This document shows positions 31,396-40,428 of a stretch of DNA of 64,000 nt, one piece after another. Both the position numbers and the translations under genes were made by a program. The stretch lies in contig NZ_ANLA01000007.1 in the NCBI RefSeq assembly GCF_000348685.1, forward strand, positions 93,798 to 157,797, in the 5' to 3' direction. Origin of the DNA: Xanthomarina gelatinilytica. Its GTDB lineage: Bacteria; Bacteroidota; Bacteroidia; Flavobacteriales; Flavobacteriaceae. The notes below the pieces were generated by a model. That model was given only the letters and a program-made list of their open reading frames with translations. It made no database searches and was not told the origin of the DNA. The stretch's first letter is position 1; each line of letters starts with the position of its first letter.

Positions 31396-32096
31396 TGAAA
31401 GATTTTATTGACATAAAACTAAGTGAAAAAAATCTAGATAGATATTATATCCGATCTTCTATTTTTAAAGCCTTTAAAGAATTGTTACCAAATTTTAATG
31501 GAAAGCTTTTAGATATAGGCTGTGGCAAGATGCCTTACAGGAATTATATTTTAGAAAACTCTAAGGTGTTAAATTATGTAGGTTTAGATATTGAAGACGC
31601 TTTGGAGTATGATACAGAAGTTAAACCGGATTTTACATGGAATGGAGTAACTATGCCGTTTGAAACTGCTAGTTTTGACTGTGCTTTTGGTACTGAAGTT
31701 CTGGAACACTGTCCAGAGCCCGAAGTGGTTTTAAAAGAAGTCTATCGGGTTTTAAAACCTAATGGCATTTTCTTTTTTACGGTTCCTTTTTTGTGGAATT
31801 TGCATGAAGTACCACACGACGAATATCGCTATACACCGTTTTCATTGGAGCGTCATTTAAAAAACTCAGGTTTTACAGATATCACAATCAAAGCTACAGG
31901 TGGCTGGCATGCCTCCATGGCGCAAATGTTAGGGCTTTGGGTAAAAAGAAGTTCTATGTCATCAAGAAAAAGAGCTATATTGTCTAGAGTTCTTATGCCA
32001 GTAATTAAGCGCTTGATTAACTTAGACAAACCAGAAACCGTTCAGTTTAAAGAAGGTCAAATGATAACAGGTTTATATGGAATTGTAAGAAAGTAA
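31395..32096 (+). CDS. Class I SAM-dependent methyltransferase
   Basis: A 233-residue Rossmann-type methyltransferase. SAM motif LLDIGCGKMPYRNYI is near residues 38-52, the acidic loop VGLDIEDA near 65, and the post-motif FDCAFGTEVLEHCPEPEVVL near 93-112, followed by VLKPNGIFFFTVPFLWNLHE. The YRYTPFSLERHLKNSGF block is common in enzymes of polysaccharide loci. It shares a stop-start overlap with the TylF-like gene. The acceptor is unknown; it could modify the chain end or a sugar nucleotide. Confidence 0.85.
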   Translation: MKDFIDIKLSEKNLDRYYIRSSIFKAFKELLPNFNGKLLDIGCGKMPYRNYILENSKVLNYVGLDIEDALEYDTEVKPDFTWNGVTMPFETASFDCAFGTEVLEHCPEPEVVLKEVYRVLKPNGIFFFTVPFLWNLHEVPHDEYRYTPFSLERHLKNSGFTDITIKATGGWHASMAQMLGLWVKRSSMSSRKRAILSRVLMPVIKRLINLDKPETVQFKEGQMITGLYGIVRK

Positions 32097-32105
32097 TAAT
32101 AATTT

Positions 32106-33212
32106 ATGAACATCGCCATTTTCACACCCGGACAAAACCCCTATTCCGAGACTTTTATACAGGCACACAAACGCTATTTAAAAGACCAAGTGTTTTATTA
32201 TTATGGTGCTAAAGGGCGCATACGGTTGGAAGGCTCAAACAGTTTGGTTTCAAAAGCAAAGCAGTGGCAGTATCGTATCAATCGGAAGTTGCATCGCTAT
32301 CCTTATTCCTATATTAATGAGCAGGCTGTATTGGCTTCTTTAAAAAGTCATGCCATAGATATTATTTTGGTTGAGTATGGGACCCATGCATATCATTTAC
32401 AAAATCTGCTACGGAAAAGTGGTTTGCCTGTGGTGGTACACTATCATGGTTATGATGCAAGTGTTACAGAAACAATTAAAAAATGTAATGCTTACAAAGC
32501 GGTTTTTGATTTAGCCTCCCGTGTTGTTGCCGTGTCCCAAATGATGGAGCAGATGTTGTTAAATCTTGGTTGCCCACGAGAAAAACTTATCTACAATGTA
32601 TATGGACCACAACCCGAGTTTGAAACCGTTAACCCAAGGTTTGTAAATAAGCAATTTATAGGGATTGGGAGGTTTACCGATAAAAAAGCGCCTTATTATA
32701 CCATCATGGCTTTTAATAAGGTGGCTTCACAGCAACCAGATGCTAAATTGTTGTTGGCAGGGGATGGGGTGTTGCTGAATGTGTGTCAAAATCTAGTGAA
32801 GCAGTATGGGCTAGAAACTCAAGTACAATTTTTAGGGGTCATTACCCCTGAGGTTTATAGGGATTTATTATCGGAGTCTTTAGCCTTTGTACAGCATTCC
32901 ATCACAGCAACTAATGGCGATATGGAAGGCACGCCATTGGCTGTTTTAGAAGCCAGTGTGGCAGGTTTGCCAGTGATTTCTACCTATCATGCTGGGATTC
33001 CAGATGTGATTTTACATGGTAAGACGGGTTTGTTGTGTGCTGAGCATGATGTGGCAGCCATGGCGCAAAACATGCTACAACTTTTGGAAGATGTTGCATT
33101 GGCCAAACAACTGGGAGCAGCTGGGAAGCAATATATTTTGGAACATTTTAGTTTGGAAAGGCATATTGGGGTTTTACAGGAGACCTTAGAGGCTGTTGCT
33201 AAGGTGTGTTAA
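32106..33212 (+). CDS. GT4-family glycosyltransferase
   Basis: A 368-residue retaining glycosyltransferase with the two-domain GT-B fold. The N-terminal acceptor domain starts MNIAIFTPGQNPYSETFI. The C-terminal donor domain shows GIGRFTDKKAPYYTI and the E-x7-E motif region EGTPLAVLEASVAGLPVIS near residue 276. It would add one sugar to the lipid-linked chain at the cytoplasmic membrane face. GC content is higher than in the two methyltransferases before it. It is followed by a hairpin and a 660-base repeat-rich gap. Donor and linkage are not predictable. Confidence 0.88.
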   Translation: MNIAIFTPGQNPYSETFIQAHKRYLKDQVFYYYGAKGRIRLEGSNSLVSKAKQWQYRINRKLHRYPYSYINEQAVLASLKSHAIDIILVEYGTHAYHLQNLLRKSGLPVVVHYHGYDASVTETIKKCNAYKAVFDLASRVVAVSQMMEQMLLNLGCPREKLIYNVYGPQPEFETVNPRFVNKQFIGIGRFTDKKAPYYTIMAFNKVASQQPDAKLLLAGDGVLLNVCQNLVKQYGLETQVQFLGVITPEVYRDLLSESLAFVQHSITATNGDMEGTPLAVLEASVAGLPVISTYHAGIPDVILHGKTGLLCAEHDVAAMAQNMLQLLEDVALAKQLGAAGKQYILEHFSLERHIGVLQETLEAVAKVC

Positions 33213-33570
33213 GGGTTTTGTTTTAGAGGATGCTTTACTGCGTTCAGTATGACAAAACACAGCATGACATTCGTAAACTAAAAACAAAAAAACGGACGCC
33301 TAAGCGCCCGTTTTCAGGTTTTAAAGAGATGCTTTACTTCGACACTTCGTTAAACTCAGTGCAGGCTTACTCAGTACAGGCTTACTCAGCATGCCCCTTG
33401 TCATTGACTACGTCGAATCTTCGATTTCTGAACAAGGAACGAAGTGAAGAATCTACCATGTTAAGAATCTTTGATGTTAAGAATCTATTATTGTTATTAT
33501 GTAAAAGAGATGCTTCACTGCGTTCAGCATGACAAAGCGTTCAGCATGACAAAGCGTATGAGGTAAAACT
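33213..33570. repeat. REP-like palindromic repeat cluster
   Basis: Words such as GATGCTTCACTGCGTTCAGC, AACGAAGTGAAGAATCT and GTCATTGACTACGTCGAATC recur here and in the arrays at 50940-52235. The two word types are inverted relatives of one another and can pair. Frames through this stretch only translate the repeats. Confidence 0.8.
33289..33316. terminator. Terminator-like hairpin
   Basis: AAAACGGACGC pairs with GCGCCCGTTTT across a CTAA loop with one mismatch on the plus strand (a G-U pair on the minus strand). A-rich and T-rich flanks complete it. It lies 76 bases after the GT4 stop codon and may close the first exporter transcript. Confidence 0.65.
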
Positions 33571-33874
33571 GAAAGCATGGGCTAATAAATCTCCCTTTTC
33601 AGAATATTTTAAAAAACTAATTATTAACAATTTAGGTATTTTTAGAATAAGTTTTGGTTCATGTCTTTTTTTCTTAACTTGCTTATATGCCACTGTTTAC
33701 GGGTAGTTTAGATTTTTTTAATATTACGACCTAACTTAATAATTATAATTTATTATATATGTAGATGTTAATAAGTGTTTTTTATTGCTATTTTAATTTT
33801 TTTTAAATTTACCATACGAAGGCAATAGTGCCCTAGTCGCCTGATAGTAAGGGTGTCATTTAAACTTTTTTTGT
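33571..33874. other. AT-rich leader region before the HU-like gene
   Basis: No gene is seen in about 300 bases. The end holds GGCAATAGTGCCCTAGTCGCC and ATAGTAAGGGTGTCA just before the ATG, a higher-GC leader in otherwise very AT-rich DNA. TAAATTTA near 33804 is one base from the -7 consensus. A strong own promoter for the HU-like gene is plausible. Confidence 0.4.
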
Positions 33875-34258
33875 ATGGTTAAAATAAAATCCATTACGAA
33901 AAGAAATCCGCAGGACTTATTAGCTCCAGAGCGGTATTATGCACAAGCCGTGTATTCGGGGAGTGTAGATCTTAATGAACTAGCGTATTTTGCATCCAAG
34001 CAAAGTACAGTTAGTAAAGCTGATTGTTATGCGGTTATTATTTCATTATTGGAATTGATAACCTATAACTTGAGTGAAGGTAAAATTGTTCGAATGGGAG
34101 ATTTGGGCAATTTTAGAGTGTCTGTTAGTAGTGTAGGTCAAGATTTGGAAGAAGACCTTACGACAGCCGCTGTAAAAAAGGCGAAAATATTATTTTCGCC
34201 CGGTGCAGATTTGAATGCGATGCTAAAATCCTTAAAGTATTCTAAAGTACAAGGATAG
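33875..34258 (+). CDS. HU-family DNA-binding protein
   Basis: A 127-residue protein of the HU-like (HU-HIG) type common in Bacteroidota: MVKIKSITKRNPQDLLAPER at the start, then the helical dimer region STVSKADCYAVIISLLELI and a beta-arm section VRMGDLGNFRVSVSSVG. Unlike classical HU (about 90 residues) it has an N-terminal extension and a short C-terminal tail (NAMLKSLKYSKVQG). It should bind and bend DNA. It has its own leader and is followed by a strong terminator, so it is a single-gene unit placed inside the polysaccharide locus. Confidence 0.85.
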   Translation: MVKIKSITKRNPQDLLAPERYYAQAVYSGSVDLNELAYFASKQSTVSKADCYAVIISLLELITYNLSEGKIVRMGDLGNFRVSVSSVGQDLEEDLTTAAVKKAKILFSPGADLNAMLKSLKYSKVQG

Positions 34259-34289
34259 TAGTTTGCAGGCATTCATTTACTTGCTTAAG

Positions 34290-34327
34290 ACCTTGTGTTA
34301 GTTGGCGCTAGCGCAAGGTTTTTTTTA
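34290..34327 (+). terminator. Rho-independent terminator after the HU-like gene
   Basis: ACCTTGTG pairs with CGCAAGGT (one G-U pair), with an inner GCGCTAGCGC palindrome in the loop, and a run of eight T follows. It lies about 30 bases after the stop codon. Confidence 0.85.
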
Positions 34328-34672
34328 TTTAAGTAAATGTATGTAAAATTATATTCATGTACAACATCTTGTACATTTAATTGTAATCTGGGGCATCCCT
34401 TTTTAGAGCTTGCAAAAGCATCTGATAAAAACATCCACAGCATCCGTGGTCTCATGGCACCGCATCCATTAAACATTTCCTTCGCATCCATGCAACATTG
34501 GCACCGTATGGTCAGTTTTATACACATAGCAACTTCTTATGTAATACCTGCTGCCTTTTTTGTTATTTGCTTTAAGAAGTATGAATGCGCAACGGCTTTT
34601 TTTAATACTTCTTACTTTTTTGGTCTGTTTTTTTAAAATCTTCGCTGTATCTTAGTCCGGTAAACGATTTTT
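34328..34672. other. Gene-free spacer
   Basis: About 345 bases between the HU-like terminator and the next glycosyltransferase. Frames of 80-99 codons exist on both strands, but their products are rich in Cys, His and Phe without any recognisable pattern and I reject them. The promoter for the long glycosyltransferase operon is probably here; no consensus element stands out. Confidence 0.5.
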
Positions 34673-35689
34673 ATGCAAGAACACCCATTGGTTTCCATCA
34701 TTATTCCTACCTATAACCGCGCCCATTTATTGGGGGAGACGTTGGATTCGGTCTTGGCACAAACGTACACGAACTGGGAATGTCTTGTGGTGGATGATGG
34801 GAGTACAGACGATACTGAAACTTTGGTGTTAGGTTATGTGGTCAAAGACTCACGCTTTCAATACCACAAACGGCCAGACAGCCATTTGCCAGGGGGCAAT
34901 GGGGCGAGGAATTATGGGTTTGAGGTGAGTCAAGGGGAGTTTTTAGTTTTTTTAGACTCAGACGATTTACTTATGTCTTTTGCTTTACAAAATAGAATAC
35001 AGGCAGCTCTTAGCAATCAAGCTGAAATAATGGTAACTCAATCTGGTGTTTTTAAGTTGAAAATAGGTGATATAGATAAAGTATGGAATGTTGTTTCATA
35101 TGGGACAACAGTAGTTGATTTCTTAATCCGTTTTTTAAATGTTGATATGCCTTGGCAAACAGCCGGAGTGACTTGGTCTCGAAGATTTTTTAATAAGTGT
35201 GGTATGTGGCATCCTACATTGACAGCTTGGCAAGATTGGGAAATGCATTGTAGAGCATTAATACAGCAACCAAAAATGGTTGTCCTTGTAGATAAAGCTG
35301 ATAATTATTATCGGTATTTAACCAATGATGGTATTGCTACTACTTTTAAAGATAAAGCATATCTTAATGCCGTGTCAATAGCAATTTTATCGATTTATAA
35401 ACAATTTCTAACACATAAAGCCTTATATAAAACCATTAAACTACAATTTGAAGTTTTGGTGTTTTATATGATAATAAAACGACCTGTTTCCCTAGGTTAT
35501 CATAAGTTTCCATTAGTATATCTGTTTAAGTTTCCATTCTCTAAAGGCAGGCTATCAAGGTACAGATTTATTAAAATATATATAATTGAATTGCTTTCAA
35601 GAAGCACTAAAATTCGAAAGTTTCTTTTAGGGGCATATTATAAAAAGCATCAAAGGTATTTAACTTTGAAAACTACCCATTTAAAATAA
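34673..35689 (+). CDS. GT2-family glycosyltransferase
   Basis: A 338-residue inverting glycosyltransferase with a GT-A fold. SIIIPTYNRAHLLGETLDSV is the N-terminal nucleotide-binding start, VVDDGSTDDTETL the acidic loop, and VFLDSDDLL near residue 98 the metal-binding DxD. The C-terminal part shows WQDWEMHCRAL. The first 300 bases are richer in GC than the rest, a hint of a mosaic gene. It is the first gene of a long series with gaps of only a few bases. Sugar and linkage are unknown. Confidence 0.88.
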   Translation: MQEHPLVSIIIPTYNRAHLLGETLDSVLAQTYTNWECLVVDDGSTDDTETLVLGYVVKDSRFQYHKRPDSHLPGGNGARNYGFEVSQGEFLVFLDSDDLLMSFALQNRIQAALSNQAEIMVTQSGVFKLKIGDIDKVWNVVSYGTTVVDFLIRFLNVDMPWQTAGVTWSRRFFNKCGMWHPTLTAWQDWEMHCRALIQQPKMVVLVDKADNYYRYLTNDGIATTFKDKAYLNAVSIAILSIYKQFLTHKALYKTIKLQFEVLVFYMIIKRPVSLGYHKFPLVYLFKFPFSKGRLSRYRFIKIYIIELLSRSTKIRKFLLGAYYKKHQRYLTLKTTHLK

Positions 35690-35691
35690 GC

Positions 35692-36729
35692 ATGACAAAT
35701 AATATAAAAGAAAACATACATAAAGGGGTTTCAATTATTATTTGTACCTATAATGGTAAACAGCGTTTGCCAGAAACACTTCGTCATATTGTGTTACAAA
35801 ATATAGATATCCCGTGTGAAGTCATTCTTATAGATAATGCTTCAACAGATGGCACAAAACAAGAGGTTGATCGATGGTGGGATACTTATGGTTTGCACAC
35901 AACAATTACCTATCAATCATATAGTCAACCAAAACCCGGTAAATCGTATGCCCAAGAGCTAGGCTATGAAAAAGCGCAATATGACTATTTGTTGATTTGT
36001 GATGATGATAATTGGTTGTGCAATACCTATGTGCAAACTGCCTTTGACACAATGGAATCCAATATAGAAATAGGTGCTTTAGGCGGTTGGTGTGAGGCTG
36101 TTTTTGAGAGTGAACATCCTGTATGGTTTCAGCAATATGCCAAATATTATGCGGTAGGAAAACAAGCCGAAAACTCAGGTGATGTTACTGAACAAACAGG
36201 GTATTTGTACGGGGCAGGTATGGTAATAAGAAAGGCACATTGGAGGGAATTGTTACATTTAGGATTTCAGCATATATTAAGTTGTAGAAAAGGGGACACA
36301 TTAAGTTCTGGTGGCGATACTGAGTATTGTTTTGCGTTGCGATTGTTAGGTTATAAGATATGGTATGATGAGCGACTCCATTTTAAGCATTTTATGACCT
36401 TGGGTCGTTTAAATTTTGCGTATTTAACCAGATTGCGGAAAGCCATGACCTATTCAAACTTTGTTATTTTAGCTTATCGTGATGTGCTGTATAAACAGGT
36501 TATGTCAAGAGCAGGTCAAAGACGTCGTGTTTTGGGTTTGTTACAAGCGGGGTTTTTTAAAAACATTATTAGGTTTGTTTTTGGAACTTATGAACAAAAA
36601 GAAGTGGGGCGTACATATTTTAAACGATTATATTATTTATGTTTTTGTTATGAGCACTATTTAAAGCATGTTACAATCATAGAGCAATGGGTGTCTAGGC
36701 ATAGAAGTAAAATTCTTGGTTATGAATGA
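35692..36729 (+). CDS. GT2-family glycosyltransferase
   Basis: A 345-residue GT-A enzyme. VSIIICTYNGKQRLPETLRH opens the fold, LIDNASTDGTKQEV is the acidic loop and LLICDDDNWL near residue 103 the metal site. CRKGDTLSSGGDTEYCFAL (about 202-220) resembles the acceptor-side region of rhamnosyl- and galactosyl-type GT2 enzymes. It follows the previous gene by two bases and overlaps the next by eight. Confidence 0.87.
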   Translation: MTNNIKENIHKGVSIIICTYNGKQRLPETLRHIVLQNIDIPCEVILIDNASTDGTKQEVDRWWDTYGLHTTITYQSYSQPKPGKSYAQELGYEKAQYDYLLICDDDNWLCNTYVQTAFDTMESNIEIGALGGWCEAVFESEHPVWFQQYAKYYAVGKQAENSGDVTEQTGYLYGAGMVIRKAHWRELLHLGFQHILSCRKGDTLSSGGDTEYCFALRLLGYKIWYDERLHFKHFMTLGRLNFAYLTRLRKAMTYSNFVILAYRDVLYKQVMSRAGQRRRVLGLLQAGFFKNIIRFVFGTYEQKEVGRTYFKRLYYLCFCYEHYLKHVTIIEQWVSRHRSKILGYE

Positions 36730-37618
36730 GGCAATAGTATCCATCATCATCCCTACCTACAACCGAGCTCAATACATTGGCGAGGCTTTAAGTAGCATCA
36801 TGGCACAAACCTATACCCATTGGGAATGTTTGGTGGTTGATGATGGGAGTACCGATGCTACAGAGGTTCAAGTAAAGGTTTATACGGAGAAGGATTCTAG
36901 AATACGCTATGTTAAGCGCCCAGATACTTATCCTAAAGGTAGTAATGGCAGTCGGAATTATGGCCTGTATTTGGCCCAAGGTAGCTTTATTGCCTTTTGT
37001 GATGACGATGATTTTTGGTTGGATGACAAATTAGAAAAGCAGTTAGCCATATTTAAAGAACACCCAGATGTTGGACTTGTAACAGGCAATATAGAGTATG
37101 TAAATAGTGATGGTAAACGTACGGGGCGCGTTATAAAACAAACGGGTAACCATGGGGATGCCTTTGAGAGTTTGTTGTTTAAAAATGGGTTATCTATGAT
37201 AACTCCTGTATTAAAGCGGGAGGTGTTCGATAAGGTTGGGTTGTTTAATACGGATTTTGTTATTTTTGAAGATTGGGAGTATTGGCGTCGGGTAGCTTAT
37301 TATTACCCGTTTTATGCCTTGCCAGATGTTTTGGCCTGTGTACGAAAACACGATAGTAATACATCTTTAATTGTAACAGAAGCACCTTTTGAACAGTATG
37401 CGAGATATCGTGCCCTTACCAAAGCGCTTTTGAAGTGGGGCAAGCACCGATTTACCAAAGCCGATAAACAGCTAATAGCAAAAGTTGAGGCTAAACGATA
37501 TAGGCAATTATTACGGAATCATTGTCTGGGGGTTAAAAGTAAAGTAAATCTTTTTTTTAAAATTTTAAAATATGATTATAAGGGAGCCTTTGTTTTATTA
37601 AAAGCTGTTTTTTTATAA
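36722..37618 (+). CDS. GT2-family glycosyltransferase
   Basis: A 298-residue GT-A enzyme: SIIIPTYNRAQYIGEALSSI, VVDDGSTDATEVQV, then FCDDDDFWLDDKLEKQL with the metal-binding acidic run near residue 95, and EDWEYWRRVAYYYPFYAL later. The ATG at 36722 is preferred over a TTG two codons earlier. It is a paralogue of the protein coded at 38388: both share FCDDDDFW, EDWE(Y/F)WRRV and LLKWG near the end. A methyltransferase gene separates the pair. Confidence 0.88.
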   Translation: MNEAIVSIIIPTYNRAQYIGEALSSIMAQTYTHWECLVVDDGSTDATEVQVKVYTEKDSRIRYVKRPDTYPKGSNGSRNYGLYLAQGSFIAFCDDDDFWLDDKLEKQLAIFKEHPDVGLVTGNIEYVNSDGKRTGRVIKQTGNHGDAFESLLFKNGLSMITPVLKREVFDKVGLFNTDFVIFEDWEYWRRVAYYYPFYALPDVLACVRKHDSNTSLIVTEAPFEQYARYRALTKALLKWGKHRFTKADKQLIAKVEAKRYRQLLRNHCLGVKSKVNLFFKILKYDYKGAFVLLKAVFL

Positions 37619-37659
37619 ATATATAAGACTTAATCTGTGTGAATTTAAAATATATAAAT

Positions 37660-38370
37660 ATGAACATAAAACGATTTTTCAATATACTACTAAATAAAAA
37701 AAAAATAGAATCAACTTTACCATTAAGTGACGATGAATTTTATGAAGAATTGTTTATTAAAAACACAAGTTGGAATTCTAAAACACCCAATAATGATGAA
37801 CTAAAACGATGGGAGATTATAGAACGTCATATCAAACAGATTATTTCTGAAACAAAAAATAATATTAAAATATTAGACTTAGGGTCAGGTCGTGGATGGT
37901 TAACTAATTTAATTTCAAATTACGGTTCAAGTATTGGAGTAGAGCCAGTATCAAAAGTAGTTGATTACGCACGTTCATTATACCCACATCTAAAGTTTAT
38001 TGCCGGCTCTACTACAAAAATGTTAGGATTAGGGTATGGAGGACAATTTCAATTGATTGTTTCAAGTGAAGTAATAGAGCATATATCAAACAATGAAAAG
38101 CCTAAATTTATAGCTGATATTTATAAGTTGTTAAGTTCAAAAGGATATTGTATAATTACAACTCCCCGTCAAGAAGTTCAAGAAGAGTGGAATAGGTATG
38201 TGTCTGCAAACCAGCCAGTAGAAGATTGGATATCTGAAGAAGAACTTAGGGATTTATTTGAAAGTAATGGTTTTAAGCAATTGGATTCTTCGAGAATACC
38301 TCTTAAACAAAAACAAAGTGGAAAATATTTTGATGTATATCAGGTAGCTTTATTTAGAAAAAACAAGTGA
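37660..38370 (+). CDS. Class I SAM-dependent methyltransferase
   Basis: A 236-residue methyltransferase. KILDLGSGRGWLTNLI (about residues 69-84) is SAM motif I, IGVEPVSKVVDYARSLYP follows, and FQLIVSSEVIEHISNNEKP fits motif II. WISEEELRDLFESNGF is typical of the C-terminal part. The ATG at 37660 is chosen over a GTG seven codons earlier because the codons between are repeat-like AT sequence. It is very AT-rich like the GT2 gene that follows. It may methylate a sugar in the chain. Confidence 0.83.
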   Translation: MNIKRFFNILLNKKKIESTLPLSDDEFYEELFIKNTSWNSKTPNNDELKRWEIIERHIKQIISETKNNIKILDLGSGRGWLTNLISNYGSSIGVEPVSKVVDYARSLYPHLKFIAGSTTKMLGLGYGGQFQLIVSSEVIEHISNNEKPKFIADIYKLLSSKGYCIITTPRQEVQEEWNRYVSANQPVEDWISEEELRDLFESNGFKQLDSSRIPLKQKQSGKYFDVYQVALFRKNK

Positions 38371-38387
38371 ATTATTAATAAGTAAAA

Positions 38388-39302
38388 ATGAAGTCAGATC
38401 TTAATAACAATTCACTTGTTAGTATTGTAATTACCACTTTTAATAGAAGTTTGTATTTGAGAGAAACATTGGAGAGTATAAAGAGTCAAAGTTATCCACA
38501 TATTGAAATACTATTAATTGATGATGGTTCCAAACCAGATATAGCAAAACAAAACAAAAAAATTGCAGACGAATTTAAAAAATGTTATTACTATTATAAA
38601 GAAAATTCTGGGCAACCTGATTCTCGGAATTTTGGAATATTGAGATCTAAAGGATCATATATCGGTTTCTGTGATGATGATGATTTTTGGCATAATAAAA
38701 AGTTGGAAAAACAATTAAAGGTTTTAAATGCAAATCCAGAATACTCTATAGTAACTGGGTGTATTGAATATGTTGATGTATCAGGTGCTAAAACGGAGCA
38801 ATTAAAATGTCATGAAGGGCACATTCATGGTAATGTTTTTAAAGATTTTCTAGAAAAAAATAGAACTGCTTCAATTACGCCATTATTTAAAAGAGAAGTT
38901 ATTGATAAAATAGGTTTTTTTAACTCTAATTTCAGGATAGCTGAAGACTGGGAGTTTTGGAGACGAGTTAGTTATTACTATAAGTTTTATAATATAAATG
39001 AAGTGTTGGCTTATGTTAGACTACATCCTGAAAACATGTCTAAATCTCGAACAGGGAAACCATTTGAAAGCTTTAAGTTATATCGAAAACTCACAAAAAA
39101 TTTATTAAAATGGGGAACAAATCGATTTAAACCTGCTGATTATGAGTTAATTTACAAAGTTGAATGGAAACGTTACAGGAGACTTATGAGTAATCATTAT
39201 CCAGGAGTTATAAATAAAATTAAATTTTTATGTCAAGTTTTTTTTAATAGTATAACCGATGGTTTTCATTTAATATATTTAATGTGGAAGTATGTTATGT
39301 AA
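38388..39302 (+). CDS. GT2-family glycosyltransferase
   Basis: A 304-residue GT-A enzyme and paralogue of the protein coded at 36722. SIVITTFNRSLYLRETLESI, LIDDGSKPD, FCDDDDFWHNKKLEKQL and AEDWEFWRRVSYYYKFY are the main blocks. LTKNLLKWGTNRFKPADYEL near residue 240 aligns with LTKALLKWGKHRFTKADKQL of the other copy. It is distinctly more AT-rich than that copy, so the pair is old or of separate origin. Confidence 0.87.
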   Translation: MKSDLNNNSLVSIVITTFNRSLYLRETLESIKSQSYPHIEILLIDDGSKPDIAKQNKKIADEFKKCYYYYKENSGQPDSRNFGILRSKGSYIGFCDDDDFWHNKKLEKQLKVLNANPEYSIVTGCIEYVDVSGAKTEQLKCHEGHIHGNVFKDFLEKNRTASITPLFKREVIDKIGFFNSNFRIAEDWEFWRRVSYYYKFYNINEVLAYVRLHPENMSKSRTGKPFESFKLYRKLTKNLLKWGTNRFKPADYELIYKVEWKRYRRLMSNHYPGVINKIKFLCQVFFNSITDGFHLIYLMWKYVM

Positions 39303-39303
39303 A

Positions 39304-40422
39304 ATGAAAGAAAAAAAATATGAAATTAGAGTAATCCAACTTTTTGAAACCTACGGTGAGGTATATCAACCCTATATTTCTCCGGTTATTCAAGCATTAA
39401 AGGCAGATACTAAATTACACGTAGATGTCGTTGCTTTTAATGCGCATGACACGGTAGATTTTTTTGTTCCTCGCTATAAAAAACGTTGGTTAAAAGAAAA
39501 ATGGTACGCCTTAACACATAATTCTAGATTGAATTATTTAGAAATTTTATGTTTGGAACAGCAGGCTGCCATTATACATGTGCAACAATCCTATTTATTT
39601 TCTAAAGTTACAAATTTACTAGACCTGCCACGTGATCAAAGACCTCTAGTCGTTATAACCCTTCGCGGTGGCGATACCTATGTTAAACCTTGGTATGCTA
39701 AAAAATGGCAAGATTTTTATAAAAATTACGGCCATGTAGTAGATGCTTTTGTGGTAATGAGCAACCATCAAAAAAACTATTTACACGACAAATGGGGAGT
39801 TTCATTAGAACGAGTTCACGTAATACCCATTTCGTTTGGTCAAGCTTTTAATGCTTCTATTAAACAGGCAGATCCAAGCGTTATGCGTATTGTTTCTGCT
39901 TTTAGAATGTGTTGGGAAAAAAACATAGCTGGTAACTTGTTAGCTGTTAAAATTTTAAAAGATCGCGGCATTCATGTTCAGTATCATTTGTATGGCGATG
40001 GTGCTGATTCCGGACAGGCTTATTACCTCATAGATAAGTATAATTTACAGGATTGTGTTGCCTACCATGGCAGGTTAGACAACAGCGAATTAAAAGCACA
40101 GTTAAAACGATATGATTTCTATTTACAGTTGAGTTATTCAGAATCTTTAGGCATGTCAGTTATAGAAGCTCAATCCCAAGGAATACCAGCTATTGTTTCC
40201 AATAGTGATGGCTTGCCTGAAGTGGTTGTGCATAACCAAACTGGATTTTGTGTAGCGCCGCATGACTCTGAAGCCGCGGCTACTCATCTTTTGCAGTTAT
40301 GGCAGAACCCTGATTTATATAAGCAATTTAGTCAAGAAGCCATTGCATTTAGTCACCAACATTTTTCTGTGGAAACCGAAGTAGAAGCCTTGCGAAGACT
40401 TTACAAATCCTTAATACCTTAA
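39304..40422 (+). CDS. GT4-family glycosyltransferase
   Basis: A 372-residue GT-B enzyme. The N-terminal domain includes LVVITLRGGDTYVKPWY. The donor domain shows VSAFRMCWEKNIAGNLLAV and YSESLGMSVIEAQSQGIPAI, the E-x7-E region, near residue 285. I prefer the ATG at 39304, just after the previous stop, over one four codons earlier inside the preceding gene. It sits between a GT2 and the asparagine synthase gene. The donor sugar is unknown. Confidence 0.86.
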   Translation: MKEKKYEIRVIQLFETYGEVYQPYISPVIQALKADTKLHVDVVAFNAHDTVDFFVPRYKKRWLKEKWYALTHNSRLNYLEILCLEQQAAIIHVQQSYLFSKVTNLLDLPRDQRPLVVITLRGGDTYVKPWYAKKWQDFYKNYGHVVDAFVVMSNHQKNYLHDKWGVSLERVHVIPISFGQAFNASIKQADPSVMRIVSAFRMCWEKNIAGNLLAVKILKDRGIHVQYHLYGDGADSGQAYYLIDKYNLQDCVAYHGRLDNSELKAQLKRYDFYLQLSYSESLGMSVIEAQSQGIPAIVSNSDGLPEVVVHNQTGFCVAPHDSEAAATHLLQLWQNPDLYKQFSQEAIAFSHQHFSVETEVEALRRLYKSLIP

Positions 40423-40428
40423 ATTGCT

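Noticed and set aside
33230..33532. 100-codon plus-strand frame
   Set aside because: It translates the palindromic repeats and the terminator hairpin (SVQAYSVQAYSA), has no conserved pattern and no gene-like composition.
34285..34636. Overlapping frames of 80 and 99 codons on opposite strands after the HU-like gene
   Set aside because: One includes the terminator; both have unusual Cys/His/Phe-rich composition and no domain. No sign of selection is visible.
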